Source: a virus
DNA: 61,981 nt
Strand: one strand, 5' to 3'
Virus record (IMG/VR): IMGVR_UViG_3300023116_000045
Location: 1 to 61,981 of that record
Shown: one piece after another, positions 7,038 through 12,542 of the stretch
Numbering within the stretch: position 1 is the stretch's first letter
How the letters are laid out: each line of letters opens with the position of its first letter
Position numbers and translations under genes: made by a program
The notes under the pieces: generated by a model
Databases searched by the model: none
The model's input: only the letters and a program-made list of their open reading frames with translations
What the model was told of the DNA's origin: nothing

Positions 7038-7196
7038 TCACTGACGGTAACATTGAATTGCGTCAGCATTAACATTACGACAAACAAACTCCATGTTATC
7101 CACCTTTGTAACAACAAAGTAAGTCATCAGAGCAAGGTAAAAGTTCATGATGACGAACCACATTGTGACCAGTCTAGGATTGCGAATTAACTTCAT
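7038..7196 (-). CDS. 52-residue membrane protein
   Basis: Basic N-terminus (MKLIRNPR) and a long hydrophobic span (LVTMWFVIMNFYLALMTYFV), then a short tail with two cysteines. It overlaps the end of the upstream 44-residue gene by 23 bases. Unknown function. Confidence 0.6.
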   Translation of the reverse strand: MKLIRNPRLVTMWFVIMNFYLALMTYFVVTKVDNMEFVCRNVNADAIQCYRQ

Positions 7197-7308
7197 TGGT
7201 GCTCTTCTCAAGTTGCTTCAGTGCAGCAATCAGTTCAGGTGTCTCTTCCCAGGTCCACACTTCTTCGTGACCTTTGCTATCAATCTTTTTGAATTCTTTA
7301 GTTGCCAT
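7174..7308 (-). CDS. 44-residue hypothetical protein
   Basis: Charged, soluble (MATKEFKKIDSKGHEEVWTW...), starting 2 bases after the stop of the next gene upstream. Short but in a tight gene chain. Confidence 0.5.
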   Translation of the reverse strand: MATKEFKKIDSKGHEEVWTWEETPELIAALKQLEKSTNEVNSQS

Positions 7309-7310
7309 AA

Positions 7311-7496
7311 TCAATCGTTCTTGTGGTCTCTAATTAGTATAACATCCTTGTAGGATTCTGGGAACACTACAAGAAGAGGGTAATCCCTACCCTTTACTGC
7401 CCGACCCTTGATCACAATGTACTTCTCATCAATAAAAGACACGATTCCCTTGTGATGTTTGTAGATAACTTCATCTCTGAGGTTAAATGAAAGCAC
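7311..7496 (-). CDS. 61-residue hypothetical protein, GTG start
   Basis: The frame is open to 7547, but a GTG at 7496 gives a compact 14-base overlap with the upstream stop and a product beginning (M)LSFNLRDEVIYKHHKGIV. That is a small beta-rich, SH3-like pattern (KGIVSFIDEKYIVIKG). The start is a judgement; no family is certain. Confidence 0.55.
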   Translation of the reverse strand: MLSFNLRDEVIYKHHKGIVSFIDEKYIVIKGRAVKGRDYPLLVVFPESYKDVILIRDHKND

Positions 7497-7770
7497 GTTC
7501 GAGTGGGTTGAGGTTGAGGGGCATGGAGGTGAAATCACGGGTGCCATCGACAGCGACCTCTTTACCTATTGTTTTTGCGTTAACTGGGGCAAAGTACTTC
7601 CCGTCTCTGGTTCGATAGAATCCCCAGATTGAACGCACGCATTCACCACCAGCAAACACATAATCGTACTCATGGTACAACCAAATTGCCAGATATCCGC
7701 TCTTGAACGATTCAACTTCATAGTGATATCCTTTGGGTGCGGTATGCGGGAACGATTCAGGAAGTTTCAT
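7483..7770 (-). CDS. 95-residue hypothetical protein
   Basis: Aromatic-rich protein (GYHYEVESFKSGYLAIWLYHEYDYVF...) starting at 7770, 8-9 bases after a divergent boundary repeat and without a Shine-Dalgarno sequence. No known domain. Confidence 0.65.
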   Translation of the reverse strand: MKLPESFPHTAPKGYHYEVESFKSGYLAIWLYHEYDYVFAGGECVRSIWGFYRTRDGKYFAPVNAKTIGKEVAVDGTRDFTSMPLNLNPLERAFI

Positions 7771-7778
7771 AACAATGG

Positions 7779-7795
7779 GTCAATCTGCAGGCTCA
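7779..7795 (-). repeat. boundary repeat copy 6 (divergent)
   Basis: TGAGCCTGCAGATTGA, two mismatches to the consensus. The TGA is the stop of the upstream gene, and the next ATG is 8-9 bases away, the short spacing also seen at copy 1. Confidence 0.7.
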
Positions 7796-8023
7796 AAAAG
7801 AAGGGTCGCCTACAGGTTCTTGAGTTCTAACAAGATGTTCTTGCATTGATGCCTTCTTATTATGAAGATAATCAAGAATCTCTTGGCGAAGTGCCATCAG
7901 TTCATCAAAACATTCTTGTTCTCTTGATGCTGCCCGAAGTTCAAAGTCGGGTTTGTAAACGCTCTCGATAAAGAGATCGAGAGCTGCCTGTTCTTTTTCC
8001 GAAGGGATCATATCAGTCATCAT
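7793..8023 (-). CDS. 76-residue helical hypothetical protein
   Basis: Acidic, all-helical (SEKEQAALDLFIES...). Tandem ATGs at 8023 and 8020 overlap the end of the upstream coiled-coil gene. Its stop codon forms the first bases of repeat copy 6. Confidence 0.6.
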   Translation of the reverse strand: MMTDMIPSEKEQAALDLFIESVYKPDFELRAASREQECFDELMALRQEILDYLHNKKASMQEHLVRTQEPVGDPSF

Positions 8024-8162
8024 AGAACTTGTTCTGATCGAGTTCCATTTCGACCAACTCGATGACTCTCTTCAGTTTCTCAATCTCAGTCTTTTGTTCT
8101 TCGATTGTTGCTTGGAGTTCGTCGATGTGCTTTTGCAGATCTTGAACGAATTGATCGGACAT
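8013..8162 (-). CDS. 49-residue coiled-coil protein
   Basis: ATG at 8162 preceded by AGGAG, after a late-promoter-like box (8181-8189). Almost the whole product is a heptad-patterned coiled coil (LQKHIDELQATIEEQKTEIE), so it probably forms dimers or trimers. Confidence 0.65.
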   Translation of the reverse strand: MSDQFVQDLQKHIDELQATIEEQKTEIEKLKRVIELVEMELDQNKFYDD

Positions 8163-8180
8163 GGTTTTTTCTCCTATCGT

Positions 8181-8189
8181 GTTATTTAT
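8181..8189 (-). promoter_or_regulatory. late-promoter-like box ATAAATAAC
   Basis: Overlaps the stop of the exported protein gene and lies 18 bases before the ATG at 8162. Confidence 0.45.
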
Positions 8190-8464
8190 CCCCAGACATC
8201 GGGGCAAAGTTCTCGTGACCATTCAGCACCTAGGACAACGCCACGTTCTTGACGTTCACCATAATGGTTGACATAAGTTGGTTTCTCACCAAGAACAATC
8301 GACGCATCAATTGCCAACTCCATTGCTCGATCATTTCCAACACCACGCCAACGTGCTTCACAGTAAGTGTCAGCAAAGGTACCAGGACGAAGACGTGACT
8401 CAGCAAGTGCTGCTGATGGAACTAATGCTGCTGCAAGAGCAAGACAACCAAGTAGTTTCTTCAT
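8186..8464 (-). CDS. small exported protein
   Basis: 92 residues starting MKKLLGCLALAAALVPSAALA, a clear Sec signal peptide with an ALA cleavage site near residue 21; an ATG four codons earlier is also possible. The mature part (about 70 residues) has two cysteines that could pair. It is the second exported protein in this cluster. Likely periplasmic, role unknown. Confidence 0.65.
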   Translation of the reverse strand: MKKLLGCLALAAALVPSAALAESRLRPGTFADTYCEARWRGVGNDRAMELAIDASIVLGEKPTYVNHYGERQERGVVLGAEWSRELCPDVWG

Positions 8465-8485
8465 AAGAAATCTCATTCGATGTTA

Positions 8486-9289
8486 TTATCTTAACCCACC
8501 TGGAACCTTGATGTCAGTTGCAAGACCCAGTTTCCCAAGTGTCACAATGTGCAACCAAGTCATATCAAACTGATAAGGCAAGATGCCGTGCTTTGCAGAC
8601 CAGGGGTACATATGGTGATTGTTGTGCCATCCTTCCCCGAAGGTAAAGATTGACACTGGTCCATTGTTTCGGGAGTTATCTCCTGAATCAAATTCTTTAT
8701 CACCAAACATGTGTGTCAGAGAGTTGATAGTCCAGGTTGCGTGGTAGGCAAGAACAAGTCTCACAACTATCCCCCAGATGACATAAGACCAACCCCCCAA
8801 CACATAAAGTATAACACCAAGGATGACCTGTGGGATGACAAAGTTTTGATTCAACCACACATAATAAGGGTCCTTTTGTAAGTCCTTGGTGAACTTATCG
8901 ACGTGTTCCATTGCAGGAACGTTGTGTAACATCCAACCCATGTGTGACCACCAGAAACCCTTATTGCTGTCATGGTGGTCTACATCAGTGTCAGAGTATT
9001 TGTGATGATGACGATGTAATCCAATCCAGTCGATTGGACCGTGTTGCATTGCTAATGTTCCACAAGTGACCAGAAATCTCTCTAACCATCTGGGTGTCTT
9101 GAAAGAACGGTGTGAAACTAATCTGTGGAAACCAGTTGTGATTCCCCAACAAAGTGTGATGTAATACAGACCCAACATCCAAAGTACACCACCCCATGAA
9201 AAGAACTGGGGCAGGAACGCCATGAGTGCCAATACGTGCAGGGCAATCATAAACAGCGTTGTACTCCAGTTTACATCTGTAAGATTCAT
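8486..9289 (-). CDS. acyl-lipid/acyl-CoA desaturase, DesC-like (delta-9 type)
   Basis: 267-residue di-iron membrane desaturase that would put a double bond into fatty acyl chains of host lipids. The three histidine boxes are intact: HRLVSH (55-60), HRHHH (92-96) and HNNHH (222-226). Hydrophobic spans precede box 1 and lie between boxes 2 and 3. The length fits bacterial and cyanobacterial delta-9 desaturases. It is an auxiliary metabolic gene, presumably altering thylakoid or plasma membrane fluidity during infection. A stable UUCG hairpin masks its ribosome binding site (9295-9308), so translation is probably controlled. Delta-9 regiospecificity is inferred from family resemblance. Confidence 0.9.
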   Translation of the reverse strand: MNLTDVNWSTTLFMIALHVLALMAFLPQFFSWGGVLWMLGLYYITLCWGITTGFHRLVSHRSFKTPRWLERFLVTCGTLAMQHGPIDWIGLHRHHHKYSDTDVDHHDSNKGFWWSHMGWMLHNVPAMEHVDKFTKDLQKDPYYVWLNQNFVIPQVILGVILYVLGGWSYVIWGIVVRLVLAYHATWTINSLTHMFGDKEFDSGDNSRNNGPVSIFTFGEGWHNNHHMYPWSAKHGILPYQFDMTWLHIVTLGKLGLATDIKVPGGLR

Positions 9290-9294
9290 AAGTT

Positions 9295-9308
9295 ACCTCC
9301 GAAGAGGT
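9295..9308 (-). promoter_or_regulatory. UUCG hairpin sequestering the desaturase ribosome binding site
   Basis: ACCTC-TTCG-GAGGT forms a 5-bp stem closed by the very stable C(UUCG)G tetraloop. The 3' arm contains the GGAGGT Shine-Dalgarno sequence, 5 bases before the ATG at 9289. TTAAATAC just upstream resembles a late promoter. Confidence 0.7.
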
Positions 9309-9310
9309 AT

Positions 9311-9709
9311 TTAATCTGCCTCAATGTCGTTAATGACAGTCCAACCTTTTCCATCACCAGAGGACTGAAGAAGCATCGTGCACTCCTCAAATGGGATGCC
9401 ATAATCAGCAACCCGAGTCTCAAACAAGTTGGTGATCATGTCACCCTCATCATCTGTAATGTGCCACTCAGCAACATATGCTTTGGTGTTCTTGTAAGTG
9501 TCAAGAACCTTAGGAGACACTTTCTCACCCTTACGCTTACGTTCTTTCTTCAGTTCCTTTGCTGCTTTCTTACTCAGTTTCATGAGTCGCTTATCAAAAG
9601 TCTCAGCAGCATCACGACGAAGTTGATTGAGTCTGTCGTAGTTCAGTTCGTACTGGATGCCATCCATTTCCCAACGGTCAACATCATTTTCAGTTGGTTG
9701 AAAATCCAT
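9311..9709 (-). CDS. 132-residue hypothetical protein
   Basis: Highly charged centre (KLSKKAAKELKKERKRKGEK) flanked by acidic termini, and a C-terminal half with beta character (VAEWHITDDEGDMI). It is preceded by a sigma70 promoter with a perfect -35 (9733-9762), so it and the desaturase downstream may have their own early promoter. Not recognised. Confidence 0.65.
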   Translation of the reverse strand: MDFQPTENDVDRWEMDGIQYELNYDRLNQLRRDAAETFDKRLMKLSKKAAKELKKERKRKGEKVSPKVLDTYKNTKAYVAEWHITDDEGDMITNLFETRVADYGIPFEECTMLLQSSGDGKGWTVINDIEAD

Positions 9710-9732
9710 ACCAATAATTAAGTCACCGAAAT

Positions 9733-9762
9733 ATTATACATCGTCACCCAGCAATTTGTCAA
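9733..9762 (-). promoter_or_regulatory. sigma70-type promoter
   Basis: TTGACA, an 18-base spacer and TATAAT: both hexamers match consensus exactly. It overlaps the end of the 69-residue gene and ends 23 bases before the ATG at 9709. Confidence 0.7.
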
Positions 9763-9943
9763 GATCAGCAATCACTTTCTCCACAGTGTAAGCACCAGTT
9801 GCGTTCTTACGGCGTTCCATTTCCTCCTCAATCTTCTGAGTAATGGAAGCATGACGACGAATCTCTCCACCCATGCTCATCATCTTCTTTGTTTGGCTCA
9901 TGCAGAATTGCAACTGCATCAGTTCCATGTCATCAAATTCCAT
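9734..9943 (-). CDS. 69-residue helical hypothetical protein
   Basis: Met-rich acidic N-terminus (MEFDDMELMQLQF) and helical remainder. Overlaps the end of the preceding gene by 11 bases. Unknown function. Confidence 0.6.
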   Translation of the reverse strand: MEFDDMELMQLQFCMSQTKKMMSMGGEIRRHASITQKIEEEMERRKNATGAYTVEKVIADLDKLLGDDV

Positions 9944-10082
9944 TAGTCAAACTCTCCAAATAATTTTGAACGCAATTGATAAAATCCTCTTCTGTCCAGT
10001 CGTTGAGGATCTTTTCTGTGGGATCGTTTTCATCCCACGAGATAATAAATTTGTTGTCGCTTTCTTGAGTAACTTCAATCAT
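9933..10082 (-). CDS. 49-residue acidic hypothetical protein
   Basis: ATG at 10082 overlaps the end of the 125-residue gene; the stop lies inside the next gene. Product MIEVTQESDNKFIISWDEND..., acidic. Supported by tight packing only. Confidence 0.55.
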   Translation of the reverse strand: MIEVTQESDNKFIISWDENDPTEKILNDWTEEDFINCVQNYLESLTNGI

Positions 10083-10452
10083 CAGTCAAATGGTCCGCAC
10101 ATGCCAGCGTATCACATTCATTCTTGTATTGCAACTCATAAGGTGTGAGTGCTTCATTCAATGCTTCCAAAACATTTTCTTTGAAAGAACGATAAGGAAT
10201 GAAGAGTTCATCATCCTCAGTCTTGTAGTCCTGGTGCGTCTCTTTGAACTTACGATCTACATCGTACAGGAGATTATTCACGATGTCATTGATCACCTCA
10301 ATGGACTTTGGTGTGATTGAGTGCCAGTCATAACCAGGGAACATATCATCCTTGACACGATCTAGAAGTGCTTTCTTACAATGCCATTGACTATCAAAGA
10401 TTTGGGTAAATGCTTCCCAGTCATGTTGGGATTTGAAATGTGGGATACTCAT
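10075..10452 (-). CDS. 125-residue hypothetical protein
   Basis: Acidic, mainly helical protein (FTQIFDSQWHCKKALLDRVK...) with three cysteines spread through it. No recognised domain. Confidence 0.65.
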   Translation of the reverse strand: MSIPHFKSQHDWEAFTQIFDSQWHCKKALLDRVKDDMFPGYDWHSITPKSIEVINDIVNNLLYDVDRKFKETHQDYKTEDDELFIPYRSFKENVLEALNEALTPYELQYKNECDTLACADHLTDD

Positions 10453-10461
10453 TGTTTTTCC

Positions 10462-10641
10462 TCAGTCATAGTAGGTGTTACAATTTCCGTAATTTAGATA
10501 ATGCCAGAACAAGTTTCTCATTCGTTCTTCATTCTCAAATCCATGAATGTGCGGCCACATGTAATTACTCCAAGAATACACACAATACTCAAAGAGATGG
10601 ATTGAAGTATAGATGTTCCACTTCTTCCAGGTGTCAGTCAT
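10462..10641 (-). CDS. 59-residue Tyr/Trp-rich hypothetical protein
   Basis: ATG at 10641 overlaps the upstream stop (ATGA). Exceptionally aromatic (WKKWNIYTSIHLFEYCVYSW), which could suit a membrane-interface or small binding protein. Unknown. Confidence 0.55.
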   Translation of the reverse strand: MTDTWKKWNIYTSIHLFEYCVYSWSNYMWPHIHGFENEERMRNLFWHYLNYGNCNTYYD

Positions 10642-10787
10642 CGACACTCATCCATTCTAGGATCATAATTATCTTTCTCAATAGTAGATTTGAGTAGTTC
10701 ATACTCATTAAGACGAGCACGATAGTTTTGGATAATGTCTATCACACAATAACCAAAGGCAAATCCTGCCATAATAGTAGTAATCAT
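10638..10787 (-). CDS. 49-residue membrane protein
   Basis: ATG at 10787 with GGGAGG upstream, overlapping the zinc-ribbon gene stop as TGATG. One N-terminal span (MITTIMAGFAFGYCVIDII) and a charged cytoplasmic tail. Confidence 0.6.
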   Translation of the reverse strand: MITTIMAGFAFGYCVIDIIQNYRARLNEYELLKSTIEKDNYDPRMDECR

Positions 10788-10939
10788 CAATCTCCCTCCC
10801 AACAACCAAACCAACCAGTTGGATAAAGTGTTTTGTAACAATCGAGACAATACTCATCTTGGTTTGTATTGTCTCTTTTATCAATCTTGTTGCAGTTCTG
10901 ACAGATAATCTGTTCTCTATACAACACCCACTCCTTCAT
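10787..10939 (-). CDS. 50-residue putative zinc-ribbon protein
   Basis: Two CxxC knuckles, C13/C16 (CQNC) and C31/C34 (CLDC), spaced as in small zinc ribbons. Such proteins often bind nucleic acid or RNA polymerase, so a role in altering host transcription early in infection is possible but unproven. The start at 10939 was chosen as the first ATG giving a modest overlap with the upstream gene. Confidence 0.6.
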   Translation of the reverse strand: MKEWVLYREQIICQNCNKIDKRDNTNQDEYCLDCYKTLYPTGWFGCWEGD

Positions 10940-11258
10940 CCACGTTGGTAAAGAACTCTTCGACTTCTTCGTAAGTTGGCTTTTTGATTTCATAACTATA
11001 ATCTGATTCATGTGGGTGTTGTTTGAGAGCAACTACAGTGTTGTTCCATGCTCTCTTGGATGCAGTGTCGTACTCAGAGACAAACACTTTCATGTAAGAC
11101 TTCAGTGCATCTACACCCGAACGAATCTCATCCTGATTGTTCTTCTCCACTGCCTCATCAATGAATTCAACAAGTCCTGTGATGGTGGTGATGTTGTTGA
11201 ACTTGTCTTCCAGTTCACTCATCACTTCCCAAACTTTCTGATAGTTGAGACAAGACAT
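10917..11258 (-). CDS. 113-residue acidic helical protein, first gene of the early operon
   Basis: ATG at 11258 with AAGGAG 9 bases upstream, and a strong sigma70 promoter 55 bases upstream, making this the first gene of the leftward cluster. Acidic, helical throughout (MSELEDKFNNITTITGLVEF). An acidic early protein could be a DNA mimic or polymerase modifier, but nothing specific is visible. Confidence 0.7.
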   Translation of the reverse strand: MSCLNYQKVWEVMSELEDKFNNITTITGLVEFIDEAVEKNNQDEIRSGVDALKSYMKVFVSEYDTASKRAWNNTVVALKQHPHESDYSYEIKKPTYEEVEEFFTNVDEGVGVV

Positions 11259-11312
11259 TGCTTTGCTCCTTAAAGTACTCTAGAGGCCCCTGACTGAACC
11301 TGGACAAGCCAG

Positions 11313-11341
11313 ATTGTATCAGGATTCTCTAAGGTTGTCAA
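11313..11341 (-). promoter_or_regulatory. strong sigma70-type early promoter
   Basis: TTGACA, 17-base spacer, TACAAT: a near-perfect host-type promoter facing the left-hand early cluster. The -35 abuts a 7-bp inverted repeat (AAGCACA...TGTGCTT, 11340-11361) that might bind a regulator. Confidence 0.85.
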
Positions 11342-11385
11342 GCACACGTTATTATGTGCTTATGGGTGGTAGACCTCATACAGAC

Positions 11386-11417
11386 ATAATAAAACCCCTC
11401 TGAGGGTCTCAGAGAGG
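11386..11417 (-). terminator. intrinsic terminator of the late structural region
   Basis: CCTCTCTGAG-ACC-CTCAGAGGGG forms a 10-bp stem (one G-U pair) followed by TTTTATTATG. It lies 27 bases after the last late gene (stop at 11444) and insulates it from the early promoter. The rest of the 185-base gap 11259-11443 holds only that promoter and its inverted repeat. Confidence 0.85.
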
Positions 11418-11443
11418 TCAATGGTGAGGTTTTTAAAGTGTCC

Positions 11444-11836
11444 TTAGAGTGCTCTAAAGGCAGTCAGTGCCTCTGCTCTCTTAGTATCTGCTGCTGTTCT
11501 CTTGGTGGCAGCGGTGTCAGTGTCTCCACCTTCTTCTGCTGTCATGGCTTCAGAATAAAGAGTTTCTGCTTCCGAGTAAGGAGTCCAGACAGAATTGAAT
11601 TCTGCTTCAGTCAGGACTTGTCTTGCTTTCTTACCAGAAGCGTCATCCGTTACATCTGTGGTAGCACCATCTTCAGCAACAGCCAGCATTGCGTCAACAC
11701 CATCTGAGTCTGACAACCAGCACTTTACATCCAGTCCAGCGATTTCCTTCCAAGGATGTCTCTTATATCTGGGTTCAGATGAGGTGCATACTGCGGCACC
11801 CGTTTGATCGCAAACGTAGTAATGTTTAAGATACAT
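11444..11836 (-). CDS. 130-residue acidic Ala/Thr-rich protein
   Basis: The N-terminus MYLKHYYVCDQTGAAVCTSS is followed by a GLDVKCWLSDSDG segment and a low-complexity acidic Ala/Thr/Glu tail that looks helical (AAADTKRAEALTAF-type). It is the last gene before the terminator and is preceded by its own late-promoter-like box (11854-11862), so probably a late or virion protein. Not recognised. Confidence 0.65.
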   Translation of the reverse strand: MYLKHYYVCDQTGAAVCTSSEPRYKRHPWKEIAGLDVKCWLSDSDGVDAMLAVAEDGATTDVTDDASGKKARQVLTEAEFNSVWTPYSEAETLYSEAMTAEEGGDTDTAATKRTAADTKRAEALTAFRAL

Positions 11837-11850
11837 TGTTACACCTGTTT

Positions 11851-12519
11851 TTAGTTATTTATGTCAATTCCATACTTTTGAGAAAGATCTTTATTGATTT
11901 CTGCCATCGTTGGCCATCCTTGAACCTCTGCCCAACAGACCATTGAGTATCTGATTCCCTTGGTTACAGGTTCTACACCATGCTTGTAATGATGATTAGA
12001 TGGGAAAGCAACTAACATTCCTGCTTCTGGTCTCACTCTCACACCCAAATCAGGGAACACAAAGTCACCACCTTCATAACCATCGTTGATGAAGAGAACA
12101 AAGGATAAATCTCTGTCCACTGATTTCTTCCAAATCAGTTGATCATCTGGTGTTCTCCACAATGATTCACCATCAATGTGTGGTTGATAGTGACCACCAG
12201 GACTATAAGAGAGAAGTTGTGGAACCTCACTCTGATGAACCTGAACCTCATAAAATGGATTGATGACCTCTTTAACGACGTTCTTCATCAAATCTTCAAT
12301 CTTAGGAAAGAGTGGACCCAGATCCACAATCTGAGTGTCTCTGACTTTCTTATCCACTCTCCAGTGAGTTTCACCAGTTTCATTAGATTTATCAGGATCA
12401 AAGACGGATAAGTCGTGCTTCGAAGAAGCATCCATGTGATCTTTGATCTCTCTCAAACCAAGTTCACTAATCACATTTCTCCGAATGAGGATGTGAGACA
12501 AAGGATTTTCAATGGTCAT
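11851..12519 (-). CDS. 2OG-Fe(II) oxygenase, prolyl 4-hydroxylase-like
   Basis: 222 residues with the jelly-roll oxygenase signature in order: H114-x-D116 (HYQPHID), YEGGDFVFPD, then RPEAGMLVAFPS, H180 (KHGVEPV) and R190 for 2-oxoglutarate. All key residues are present, so it should be active, hydroxylating a protein side chain with O2 and 2-oxoglutarate. The P4H-type layout suggests proline, though phage members can act on other targets. It directly follows a kelch-repeat giant gene, whose repeats carry a conserved proline (xPSAxL), an attractive but untested substrate. Confidence 0.85.
   Translation of the reverse strand: MTIENPLSHILIRRNVISELGLREIKDHMDASSKHDLSVFDPDKSNETGETHWRVDKKVRDTQIVDLGPLFPKIEDLMKNVVKEVINPFYEVQVHQSEVPQLLSYSPGGHYQPHIDGESLWRTPDDQLIWKKSVDRDLSFVLFINDGYEGGDFVFPDLGVRVRPEAGMLVAFPSNHHYKHGVEPVTKGIRYSMVCWAEVQGWPTMAEINKDLSQKYGIDINN
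11854..11862 (-). promoter_or_regulatory. late-promoter-like box ATAAATAAC
   Basis: Embedded in the last codons of the hydroxylase gene, 17 bases before the ATG at 11836. Confidence 0.55.
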
Positions 12520-12531
12520 AATGTGTTTTTC

Positions 12532-12541
12532 TTTATTATAA
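12532..12541 (-). repeat. post-kelch 10-mer TTATAATAAA, copy 1
   Basis: Identical 10-mer found right after each of the three kelch-repeat genes and 12-21 bases before the next start codon (here the hydroxylase). The TATAAT core could be a promoter element. Confidence 0.6.
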
Positions 12542-12542
12542 T

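Noticed and set aside
707-7795. The 16-base boundary element as a CRISPR repeat
   Set aside because: Copies are separated irregularly by whole genes and always in the same stop-to-start position.
11259-11443. tRNA or small RNA gene in the gap
   Set aside because: Inverted repeats here are explained by a terminator and a promoter-side dyad; no cloverleaf or TPsiC-like GTTCGAATC is present.
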